Below, one piece after another: positions 34,471 through 42,132 of a stretch of DNA of 64,000 bases. Source of the stretch: Oscillatoriophycideae cyanobacterium NC_groundwater_1537_Pr4_S-0.65um_50_18. Its GTDB lineage: Bacteria; Cyanobacteriota; Cyanobacteriia; Elainellales; Elainellaceae. Under the pieces are notes generated by a model. That model made no database searches. It was not told where the DNA came from and saw nothing but the letters and a program-made list of their open reading frames with translations. The stretch lies in the NCBI GenBank assembly GCA_016208305.1, contig JACQYI010000060.1, positions 160,888 through 224,887 on the forward strand. The letters are read 5' to 3'. The position numbers were made by a program, and so were the translations under genes. Every line of letters begins with the position of its first letter. The stretch's first letter is position 1.

Positions 34471-35766
34471 TTAAATATTCAGCCGCTGATAAACGCGATC
34501 GAGGTTCTTCAAATGCGCCTTGGGATCAAAGCAAGCCTCCACTTCTGCGGGCGAAAGGTGCGCCGTGACGCGCGGATCTTGGGCAATCAGCGCATGAAAA
34601 TCACCATCATCGGTGTTCCATGCGGTGTGGGCGTTAGATTGAGCGATCGCGTAAGCCTCCTCTCGGCTCAGCCCTTTGTCTACCAGCGCCAGCAGCACCC
34701 GCTGACTAAAGACCACGCCGCCGTAAAGGTTCATATTGCGCCGCATATTTTCGGGATAGACCAGCAGCGTCTTGATCAAATCAGTGGCTTCCACCAGCAT
34801 GAAATGCGTCAGGATGCAGCAGTCGGGAAACATCACCCGCTCGACTGAGCTGTGGGAAATATCGCGCTCATGCCAGAGGGCAATGTTTTCTAGAGCCGCG
34901 ATCGCATGTCCTCGCACAATTCTCGCCATCCCGGTCAGCCGTTCCGATCGGATGGGGTTGCGCTTGTGGGGCATGGCCGAAGAGCCTTTCTGACCTTTCG
35001 AGAAATACTCTTCTACTTCTAAAACATCGGTGCGTTGCAAGTTGCGGATCTCGACGGCAAATCGCTCGATCGAGGCCGTCATCAGCGCCAGCGCCTGAAC
35101 ATATTCGGCATGGCGATCGCGGGAGATCACCTGAGTCGAAGCGGGGTCAGGCTCTAGTCCTAAGTTCTGACAGGTGAGTGCCTCAATTTGGGGATCAACA
35201 TTAGCGTAAGTGCCCACCGCACCTGAGATCTTGCCCACGGCAATTCTTTTTTGCAGTTCGCAGAGGCGATCGCGATGCCGCAACATTTCTGCCAGCCAGC
35301 CTGCCAGCTTAAAACCAAAGGTGATGGGTTCGGCATGGATGCCATGCGATCGCCCAATCATCACCGTATCGCGATGCTGCTGCGCCTGATAGCGAATTGC
35401 CTGAATCAGCCGCTCCACATGGGTCATAATCACATCCAGACTGGCGACGAGCTGAAGCGCCAGAGCCGTATCCAGCACATCCGAACTCGTCATGCCCAAA
35501 TGGATGTAGCGACCTGCCTCTCCCACATACTCATTGACGTTAGTGAGGAAGGCAATCATGTCATGCTTGACTTCCTTCTCGATTTCTAAAACCCGCGCCG
35601 CATCAAAATTTGCTTTTGCCTTGATCGTCTCCACTGCCTCAGCGGGAATGTAGCCCAGCTCTGCCTGAGCCTCACATACTGCAATTTCTACTTGCAGCCA
35701 GGTTTTTAGCTTATAGTTTTCTGTCCACAAATCGCCCATTTCGGGCAGGGTGTAGCGTTCGATCAA
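34471..35766 (-). CDS. purB: Adenylosuccinate lyase
   Basis: 431 residues. Fumarase/aspartase-superfamily enzyme cleaving SAICAR and adenylosuccinate in purine synthesis. Signature GSSAMPHKRNP (catalytic flexible loop, about 263-273), early MTSSDVLDTALALQL, and GRSHGIHAEPITFGFKLAGW with the active-site His, are intact. ATG 35766; the start MIERYTLPEMGDLWTENYKLKTWLQVEIAVCEAQ is the usual bacterial short form. No operon partner; an HTH gene lies upstream on the same strand, and a hairpin separates it from the caspase module. Confidence 0.96.
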   Translation of the reverse strand: MIERYTLPEMGDLWTENYKLKTWLQVEIAVCEAQAELGYIPAEAVETIKAKANFDAARVLEIEKEVKHDMIAFLTNVNEYVGEAGRYIHLGMTSSDVLDTALALQLVASLDVIMTHVERLIQAIRYQAQQHRDTVMIGRSHGIHAEPITFGFKLAGWLAEMLRHRDRLCELQKRIAVGKISGAVGTYANVDPQIEALTCQNLGLEPDPASTQVISRDRHAEYVQALALMTASIERFAVEIRNLQRTDVLEVEEYFSKGQKGSSAMPHKRNPIRSERLTGMARIVRGHAIAALENIALWHERDISHSSVERVMFPDCCILTHFMLVEATDLIKTLLVYPENMRRNMNLYGGVVFSQRVLLALVDKGLSREEAYAIAQSNAHTAWNTDDGDFHALIAQDPRVTAHLSPAEVEACFDPKAHLKNLDRVYQRLNI

Positions 35767-35971
35767 GGTTTACGCCCAAATACAACCGACAATTGTACAA
35801 CCTTGAACGGTGGGAGAGGCGATCGCGTACTTTCGCCATTTTGATTCCTGTTGCTACCCAAGAGGAAGGTTGCATCATTGTTTGAGTAATCTCGTTTAAA
35901 TTCATCCGCTTTTTCGTTGATTCGCTACGGTTGCTCCCGCTTTCCCCTAGCCCTAAGCTATACGATCGCCT

Positions 35972-36169
35972 TCAATCGTCTTTAGAGATTTCGTCAATAC
36001 CCATCACATTGCTAAATACATCGCCCAAATAGAGCCTAACAAAATCCTTAGCCGCAGCTTTGTCGATTTTTTGAAGCGCTTCAATGATTTGAAGAACTGA
36101 CTCAGCCGTGGGATCTTGCGTGTTGTTAAACCAGTAATGAACGGTCGATCGCCCAACGCCCATAGTCAC
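35972..36169 (-). CDS. XRE-type HTH regulator, 5' end missing or altered
   Basis: 65 residues from a GTG at 36169 (then ACT ATG GGC GTT). The sequence GVGRSTVHYWFNNTQDPTAESVLQIIEALQKI is the second half of a lambda-repressor-like HTH domain. The first half (GISQNRLAV) is present in frame just upstream, but no ATG, GTG or TTG precedes it before the divergent methyltransferase start; another frame has ATG 36239 and a stop after IG. So the N terminus is either lost through a frameshift or starts at a rare codon. It is divergent from a DNA methyltransferase, as controller genes of restriction-modification systems often are. Confidence 0.5.
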   Translation of the reverse strand: MTMGVGRSTVHYWFNNTQDPTAESVLQIIEALQKIDKAAAKDFVRLYLGDVFSNVMGIDEISKDD

Positions 36170-36276
36170 TGCTAGCCGATTTTGACTAATACCATAGGTG
36201 CAACTACCCTGAAACGAATGATGCCTGATGCGATATTCATAGTGGTATTCGATCCGGTGGGCGACGAGGAGCCAGA

Positions 36277-37233
36277 ATGACTGACGGAAAGCCAGAAGAG
36301 AAAACAGAAGGAAAATTCAGAGCGCCTCGAAACCGCACCTTGACGCTATCCCCCGACGAAAGGGCGCACTACACCCAGCAACTTGTGAAGCTAGAAAGCG
36401 CGATCGCCCCCGCCCTGCTGCAAAACAAAACCATCAACCAGGATTTGTTTGAAATTCTCGACTGGTTGCCCACCCAATTTGTTGATCTGCTCTTCATCGA
36501 TCCGCCCTATAATCTGACCAAATCCTTTGGGGCATCCAGCTTTCGGGAGCGATCGCTCTCTGCTTACCAAGCTTGGCTAGAGTCCTGGTTGCCAAAGCTG
36601 CTAAAAATCCTCAAGCCCTCCGCCTCGGTGTATATCTGCGGCGATTGGCGATCTTCTGCGGCGATTCAGCTTGTGGCTGAGCAATATCTCATCATCCGCA
36701 ACTGCATCACCTGGGAGCGGGAGAAAGGCAGAGGGGCTAAGGCAAACTGGAAAAACTGCTCTGAGCAGATCTGGTTTTGTACAGCTTCAGAGCAATATAC
36801 CTTCAATCTGGAGGCCGTCAAGCTGAAACGCAGAGTGATGGCTCCTTACACCGATGCGACAGGCAACCCCAAAGACTGGGAAAAAACAGAGAACGGCAAC
36901 TATCGCCTCACCCATCCTTCCAATCTCTGGACGGATCTGTCGGTGCCCTTTTGGTCAATGCCCGAAAACACCGATCATCCCACCCAAAAGCCTGAGAAGC
37001 TCTTAGCCAAAATCATTTTGGCCAGCTCCAATCCGGGCGATTGCATCTTTGATCCTTTTCTCGGATCAGGCACCACCTCAGTTGTGGCTAAAAAAACAGG
37101 ACGCAGCTACGTCGGAGTCGAGCTTGATCCGCTGTATGCCTGTTTGACCGAGAAGAGATTGGCGATCGCCAACCAAGACAAAGCAATTCAGGGCTATGCC
37201 GAAGGCGTTTTTTGGGAACGCAACTCTCACTAG
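36277..37233 (+). CDS. DNA methyltransferase, beta class (N6-adenine or N4-cytosine)
   Basis: 318 residues. Motif IV DPPYNL (75-80) comes before motif I FDPFLGSGTT (258-267) and the motif X region HPTQKPEKLLAKII, so this is a beta-class amino-methyltransferase using SAM. DPPY favours adenine, though some cyanobacterial DPPY enzymes are reported to act on cytosine N4 (for instance a GGCC enzyme in Synechocystis that looks similar from memory); the target site cannot be read. No restriction endonuclease is adjacent, so it appears orphan. ATG 36277 with GAGGAG upstream. Faces a damaged HTH gene. Confidence 0.9.
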   Translation: MTDGKPEEKTEGKFRAPRNRTLTLSPDERAHYTQQLVKLESAIAPALLQNKTINQDLFEILDWLPTQFVDLLFIDPPYNLTKSFGASSFRERSLSAYQAWLESWLPKLLKILKPSASVYICGDWRSSAAIQLVAEQYLIIRNCITWEREKGRGAKANWKNCSEQIWFCTASEQYTFNLEAVKLKRRVMAPYTDATGNPKDWEKTENGNYRLTHPSNLWTDLSVPFWSMPENTDHPTQKPEKLLAKIILASSNPGDCIFDPFLGSGTTSVVAKKTGRSYVGVELDPLYACLTEKRLAIANQDKAIQGYAEGVFWERNSH

Positions 37234-37274
37234 GCCGCGTGAACAATCTAGGCTACGTGAACGCTGATGAGCCC

Positions 37275-38582
37275 CTACTGCCCCATGACAAAGTCCGTCC
37301 CGGCCAGCGGCAGCTTTGCCATAGCAGAAGCCTCTAGAGTTAGCGCCACCAGATCTTCGCGCTCTAGGTTATGCACATTAGACTTGCCGCAAGCCCTAGC
37401 GATTGCCTGGGTTTCCATCACCATAGCTTGCAGGTAATTGGCGACATGGGTTGCCGCTTCCTCAACGGGCAGCCTTTCCATCAGCGAGGCTTCTTGGGTG
37501 GCAATGCCCACTGGGCAGAGTCCCGTATGGCAGTGATGGCAGTGATAAGGCTCTGTGCCTAGCTTGTGGTAATCCTCGACGTAGATCGGCTTGTTGCAGC
37601 CCATCGCAATCAGGCTGGCTGTACCAATACTGACCGCATCTGCTCCTAGCGCCAGCGCCTTCGCCACATCTGGCCCTGATCGGATGCCGCCAGAGACTAG
37701 AAGCTGGACTTCGCCATATACGCCAATCTCTTTCAAGGCTTCTACGGCCTGGACGATCGCAGGTAAGGTCGGAATCCCCACATGTTCTTGAAAAATGCTT
37801 TGGGTGGCTGCGGTGCCGCCCTCCATGCCGTCTAGCACGATCACATCGGCTCCAGCTTTGACCGCCAGCTTGACATCGTCTTTAACGCGAGTGGCTCCCA
37901 TCTTGACGTAGATGGGAATCTGCCAATCCGTTGCTTCCCGTAGCTCCTCAATTTTGATTCGCAGGTCGTCTGGCCCAATCCAGTCCGGATGGCGGCAGGG
38001 CGATCGCTGATCGACACCTTCAGGGAGCGATCGCATTCCGGCAACGACCTGGTTTACCTTTTGCCCTAGCAACAAGCCGCCGCCGCCCGGTTTTGCCCCC
38101 TGCCCCACCACAATTTCTACGGCATCGGCCTTCTTCAGGTCTTTTGGATCAAAGCCGTACCGCGAAGGCAAGCACTGATAGACCAGCTGGGCAGAAGCCT
38201 CTCGCTCTGCGGCCAACATGCCGCCATCGCCAGTGGTTGTGGAAGTGCCCATCCAGGTGGCTGCTTGCCCCAGCGCTACCTTGGCGTTGCGCGACAGTGC
38301 GCCAAAGCTCATTCCAGCGATCGTAATCGGGATCTCTAGCTCGATCGGGCGCTTGGCGTAGCGGGTGCCCAGCATCGTTTTGGTTTCACACTTTTCTCGA
38401 TAGCCTTCTAGGGGCAATCGCGTCAGGGAAGCGGTTAGAAACACCAGATCGTCTAGACGAGGAACATTGCGGAAGGCTCCAAATCCTCGGATGTGATAAC
38501 GTCCTAGCTCTGCTCGCTCTTGAATAGCGTGGATGGCTTCAGGCGTGTAGGTTTTGCTGGTGTGGAGGATAGGATTTTCCAT
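37275..38582 (-). CDS. FMN-binding glutamate synthase-like subunit
   Basis: 435 residues matching domain 2 of the large glutamate synthase subunit: GFGAFRNVPRLDDLVFL, PITIAGMSFGALSRNAKVALGQAA, VVGQGAKPGGGGLLLGQKVNQ, DGMEGGTAATQ, GGIRSGPDVAKALALGADAVSIGTASL and the Fe-S cysteines C329, C348, C351 and C356 (CHHCHTGLCPVGIATQ). It binds FMN and an iron-sulfur cluster and would add ammonia, delivered by the amidotransferase, to a 2-oxoacid. Third gene of the operon amidotransferase, GXGXG, FMN subunit. The same split set (glxBCD) makes N-methylglutamate in methylotrophs; that role is not shown here. ATG 38582. Confidence 0.9.
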   Translation of the reverse strand: MENPILHTSKTYTPEAIHAIQERAELGRYHIRGFGAFRNVPRLDDLVFLTASLTRLPLEGYREKCETKTMLGTRYAKRPIELEIPITIAGMSFGALSRNAKVALGQAATWMGTSTTTGDGGMLAAEREASAQLVYQCLPSRYGFDPKDLKKADAVEIVVGQGAKPGGGGLLLGQKVNQVVAGMRSLPEGVDQRSPCRHPDWIGPDDLRIKIEELREATDWQIPIYVKMGATRVKDDVKLAVKAGADVIVLDGMEGGTAATQSIFQEHVGIPTLPAIVQAVEALKEIGVYGEVQLLVSGGIRSGPDVAKALALGADAVSIGTASLIAMGCNKPIYVEDYHKLGTEPYHCHHCHTGLCPVGIATQEASLMERLPVEEAATHVANYLQAMVMETQAIARACGKSNVHNLEREDLVALTLEASAMAKLPLAGTDFVMGQ

Positions 38583-38659
38583 GAGGATAGCAAGGTTGGG
38601 GTGCGATGATGTTGAGCAGCGGTTTGAGAGCGATCGCTAAAAGTCATGCAAGCCTCTGC

Positions 38660-39433
38660 TCAGATGGCGTTTTCTTGGGCAAAGTCTCTGGGCTTAAAGT
38701 TATAGAGCTGCTTGGCACAGACGACTTTTTTAAAGGCGTAATCCTGCGCTTTCACATTCCAATCGCCCAACTCGCGATCGAGCATTTGCCAATCGGCCTC
38801 GGTGAGCGGCTCGACCTGGGCATCTGCCCCCAGAGAAGCGATCGCCCCACCCACAAAAATTTCGCCTTCATAGATCGAGTCTGCCAGGTTTGCGCCTGCA
38901 TCGCCGCACACAATCATCCGTCCCTGCTGCATCATGAACGCGCTGCCTGCCCCGATATTGCCTAAGACTATCAGCGTTGCGCCCTTGAGCGAAATTCCGG
39001 CTCTGGCTCCGGCATTGCCCAGCACACAGATCTTGCCGCCCCTGGCAGTTGCCGCCGCATTGGCTGAGGCATCGCCCCGCACGATAATTTGACCGGACAT
39101 GAGGTTTTCGCCTACTGACCAGCCACAATTGCCCTGAATATCCAGATTGGCATGGTCGCTGAGTCCGCCGCAGTAGTAGCCCACCGAACCCTCAAAGCGG
39201 ATCAGCATCGAGGTTTCTAGCCCAACGGCCAGATTGTGCCGCCCTGTCGGATTAAGGACGGTCACGGAGGCTTGCCCGGTGGCGGCGATCGCCTTAAGCG
39301 CCTGATTAATTTCGCGGGTCGTTAGGCCATTGCAGTCCAGAGGCTGGCAGTCTACAGGAGAGCCGTCTGAGGGGGTAGGGGTCGAAGAGGTAGAGGTCAA
39401 AGTCGTTAAGTCAGCCACAGCAAAATCAGTCAT
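38660..39433 (-). CDS. GXGXG-domain subunit of split glutamate synthase-like enzyme
   Basis: 257 residues. A right-handed beta-helix of domain 3 of glutamate synthase: repeated G-x-G/N turns such as LDIQGNCGWSVGENLMSGQIIVRGDASANAAATARGGKICVLGNAGARAGISLKGATLIVLGNIGAGSAFMMQQGRMIVCGDAGANLADSIYEGEIFVGG. It has no catalytic residues and links the amidotransferase and FMN parts. Its ATG overlaps the stop of the amidotransferase gene by four bases, so the two are translationally coupled. The C-terminal tail FKKVVCAKQLYNF carries one Cys. Confidence 0.9.
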   Translation of the reverse strand: MTDFAVADLTTLTSTSSTPTPSDGSPVDCQPLDCNGLTTREINQALKAIAATGQASVTVLNPTGRHNLAVGLETSMLIRFEGSVGYYCGGLSDHANLDIQGNCGWSVGENLMSGQIIVRGDASANAAATARGGKICVLGNAGARAGISLKGATLIVLGNIGAGSAFMMQQGRMIVCGDAGANLADSIYEGEIFVGGAIASLGADAQVEPLTEADWQMLDRELGDWNVKAQDYAFKKVVCAKQLYNFKPRDFAQENAI

Positions 39434-40395
39434 GGTGTGAGAAGAGAGAGCGGAGAGGCGTAGGTTGCTTGAGGAGTGGGAATCACAGACCAGATATTTA
39501 CCTCACCCGCTCCTGGTTCTCGCAGCTTTGCCGTTGAGTCAAACTGAGGCAGGTTGAGCAAAGCGCGATACTCGGAAGCGATCGCCACTATACCGGGCTG
39601 CTCATAAATTACGGCAGGCTTGGCCGCATATTTGTCGCGCACCAAAGCCACCTTATCCCGCGTCGCGACTAGAAATGTGTAGGTGCCGTCTATATCGGCC
39701 AAGAGCTGATGCAGCGCCTCCTCCAACGATTTTCCTTGCAAAAGCTGATAGTAGATATAGTGGGCGATCGCCTCTGAATCGTTCTGCGTTTCAAAGACTG
39801 CCCCCATGCGCTCTAGCTGAAACCGCAGCTTGTAGTAGTTAGAAACCTGACCGTTATGCACCAGCGACAAATCATAGCTGCTGGTGAAAGGATGAGAATG
39901 GTGAGTATCCACAACCGACTCGGTCGCCATGCGGGTGTGCCCGATGCCGTGGGTGCCCGAAAAGTCTCTTAAGCCATACAACGCTGCCAGCTCCTCAACC
40001 GAGCCAATCCCCTTATAAATTTCCATAGCCTGCCCTGCACTCACCACATGCAGTGCCGGAAACTGGTGATGCAGCGCTTGCTTAAACTGACTGAGATCGA
40101 AGTTCTGATGGGCTAAATCTAGCGTCACCTGCTGCACCTGCGCGATCGCCTGCCAGTTTGCAATGCAGAGAGACTGCTCCATCCAATGCCGTACCTGTTG
40201 CCAAGGGGCATCACTGTTTTGGAGACTGCCCAGCAAAAGCCGAACCTGAGAGGGAGTAGGGCAATCGTGATACAAAGCGACACCGCAAGAGTCAGGCCCA
40301 CGGCTTTCCAAAGGCTGAATTAATGAAAGCAGCGTCGAGCCAAAGCTTTTATACTGCTCTGGGTCATAGTAGATGAGTCCGGCGATGCCACACAT
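39430..40395 (-). CDS. Class II glutamine amidotransferase subunit of split glutamate synthase-like enzyme
   Basis: 321 residues starting MCGIAGLIYY; C2 is the N-terminal nucleophile after Met removal. Other class II elements: RGPDSCGVALY, GIGHTRMATES, HSHPFTSSYDLSLVHNGQVSNYYKLR, NDSEAIAHYI. It hydrolyses glutamine and passes ammonia to the FMN subunit. First gene of the three-gene operon. A GntR/HutC-type regulator lies 359 bases upstream on the same strand. ATG 40395. Confidence 0.9.
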   Translation of the reverse strand: MCGIAGLIYYDPEQYKSFGSTLLSLIQPLESRGPDSCGVALYHDCPTPSQVRLLLGSLQNSDAPWQQVRHWMEQSLCIANWQAIAQVQQVTLDLAHQNFDLSQFKQALHHQFPALHVVSAGQAMEIYKGIGSVEELAALYGLRDFSGTHGIGHTRMATESVVDTHHSHPFTSSYDLSLVHNGQVSNYYKLRFQLERMGAVFETQNDSEAIAHYIYYQLLQGKSLEEALHQLLADIDGTYTFLVATRDKVALVRDKYAAKPAVIYEQPGIVAIASEYRALLNLPQFDSTAKLREPGAGEVNIWSVIPTPQATYASPLSLLTP

Positions 40396-40754
40396 GGTTT
40401 ACTCCCAGTGAAAAAATTTGGCTTTTCCTAGCCTCAAGGTGCTAAAAAGTCTCAAGGTGCTGAAGTCTTAAAAGTGGTGAAGCTCGGCTAGTTATAACAA
40501 GTTAGCCCTTTCCAAATTGTGTATCCAGTTACGCTTTTTCTGAATTTGAGCTAGATTGGCACATTTTGATAAGTAGTTGGGACTTATTCAATAGAAAGCC
40601 TATGTAGCTTGGGTTGAGACACGAAACTCAACGTTAGGGGTCAGGCAAGTCATAGTTGGCAGCTAAATGAGAGCTTCCCTCTACCCATTCACCCGTCCAC
40701 CCATCCCAGCACATCAGACCACTAGGTCGCAACAAACCAGGTCGAAGCGAGAGC
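40396..40754. other. Spacer upstream of the split glutamate synthase operon
   Basis: About 360 bp without a gene. AT-rich stretches are present around 40490-40620, where the promoter of the operon is expected. I saw no perfect NtcA site; a gtatccagttac at about 40519 has N6 spacing instead of N8. Confidence 0.4.
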
Positions 40755-41504
40755 CTATAGCCGTTCATCCTTGGTCAACACGACAGAATAGCAAAGCCGA
40801 TCGGCGCGTGAGAGCGTTTCGCCACAGATCACAGGTCGATCGCCTTGGGTGTAAGCAATATAGCGGTTGACCAGCAGCGGCGCGCCCAAAATTGTTTCCA
40901 AATGTTCGCCCATCTCATGGGTGGCGTGGGTGCATTCTATCAAGGTTTCGACGCGCTCAATTAGCACTCCGTTTTTGTCGAGAGTGGGATAAATTAATCC
41001 TGTTTGCAGCTCTGCGAAAAAGGTCTGGCCGATGTCATACAAAATATAGGTGATGTCTAGAGCTACGGGCACTTGGTCAACCAAAATCACCTTTTTCTGG
41101 CAATAGACCTGAGCACGTTCAGCCGCAAGCCGCAAATTTTGAGCCACTTCAGGGGCAGCTTGCACCCCCTCGAAAGAAAGGCTACGGATGCTAGCCGTAG
41201 CCTTTTGCCGTGCCATATCTTCATCGAAAAAGATCAGAGGGTTGGCCAGCGATCGCCGCACCTTGCGCCACTCTTTAACAAACACCCCCTTGCCACGACG
41301 GGAAACCACTAGACCTTGGCTAACCAGATTGGCGATCGCCCGTCGCACCGTAATTCGGCTGACCTCAAACTGTTCCATTAATTGATGTTCGCTAGGAAGC
41401 TGCTGATTGGGCAAAAATTTGCCGCTCACGATCTGCTCTCGAAGCTTCTCCGAAATTGCTAGGTGCAACGGAATTTGAGCGAAATCTTCGCTGAGCTTGG
41501 ACAT
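40755..41504 (-). CDS. GntR/HutC-family regulator with UTRA domain
   Basis: 249 residues. N-terminal wHTH: PLHLAISEKLREQIVSGKFLPNQQLPSEHQLMEQFEVSRITVRRAIANLVSQGLVVSRRGKGVFVKEW. C-terminal UTRA/chorismate-lyase-like ligand domain: VALDITYILYDIGQTFFAELQTGLIYPTLDKNGVLIERVETLIE, PLLVNRYIAYTQGDRPVICGETLSRADRLCY. HutC-like regulators sense small metabolites. It is the gene just upstream of the split glutamate synthase-like operon on the same strand, so regulation of that operon is a reasonable guess. ATG 41504. Confidence 0.9.
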   Translation of the reverse strand: MSKLSEDFAQIPLHLAISEKLREQIVSGKFLPNQQLPSEHQLMEQFEVSRITVRRAIANLVSQGLVVSRRGKGVFVKEWRKVRRSLANPLIFFDEDMARQKATASIRSLSFEGVQAAPEVAQNLRLAAERAQVYCQKKVILVDQVPVALDITYILYDIGQTFFAELQTGLIYPTLDKNGVLIERVETLIECTHATHEMGEHLETILGAPLLVNRYIAYTQGDRPVICGETLSRADRLCYSVVLTKDERL

Positions 41505-41718
41505 GCTTCACTCGCAAATTTAACCTGGCTCTATCATGTTCGGCAGATGCATAAAAGACAACCCCAATCTGCTGGGGCCTGGATCAGAGAGGGCACAAAT
41601 CGAAAAAACTCTGGCCGACATCGCTGTCAACCAGAGCCTCACACAATTGGGAGATGAAATCTGCAAAAGCGCCACTCTGAGATACGGACGCTCAAGTTTT
41701 AATAAAAATTAGTAAAAA

Positions 41719-41928
41719 TTACAGGCTAGAGAAAAGGCTCAGAAGACCATGTCCGGTTGCCACTTCCAAGACCAGCATCGACACAAATCCAATCATGGCT
41801 AGGCGACCATTCAGCTTCTCGGCATAGTCGGTGAATCCGACGCGGGACTCAACATCAACATAGACTTGAGGCTCGATCGCGTAGATATTCTGTCTGCCTT
41901 GCTCTTCAGTTACAACACCGCTTCTCAT
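41719..41928 (-). CDS. High-light-inducible protein (HLIP/SCP)
   Basis: 69 residues. The single chlorophyll-binding helix of the ELIP/HLIP family is clear: [28 protein letters not shown] with the ExxNGR chlorophyll-ligand motif. HLIPs dissipate excess excitation and assist photosystem II assembly in the thylakoid membrane. ATG 41928 has GGAGAAAAG at good spacing; the longer frame to 41961 is not needed. A perfect HLR1 site lies 38 bases upstream, linking it to RpaB high-light control. Confidence 0.93.
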   Translation of the reverse strand: MRSGVVTEEQGRQNIYAIEPQVYVDVESRVGFTDYAEKLNGRLAMIGFVSMLVLEVATGHGLLSLFSSL

Positions 41929-41965
41929 ATCTTTTCTCCTGCTTTGAAATTTTGTTTTCAACCCT

Positions 41966-41983
41966 TATGTAACTAAATGTAAC
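41966..41983 (-). promoter_or_regulatory. HLR1 (RpaB-binding) site
   Basis: On the minus strand GTTACATTTAGTTACATA fits the HLR1 consensus (two (G/T)TTACA(T/A)(T/A) repeats separated by two bases) at every position. A further TTTACATT half-site lies about 14 bases upstream of it (41998-42005). It is in front of an hli gene, the classic RpaB target. Confidence 0.88.
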
Positions 41984-42132
41984 GTAATTTTTAAGAAATG
42001 TAAACAAACTTAAGAAAATAAATTAACAAAACGTAGGCCATGCAAATTGCCACCATAACCCTCTAAAGCCAGAAGCGTTCAGAACACTTGTGATTTAATC
42101 TATAGGGCAAACATCTTCTCTCCCCTTGTCTC

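Noticed and set aside
40510..40530. Possible NtcA site upstream of the split glutamate synthase operon
   Set aside because: The spacing between GTA and TAC is six, not eight, bases.
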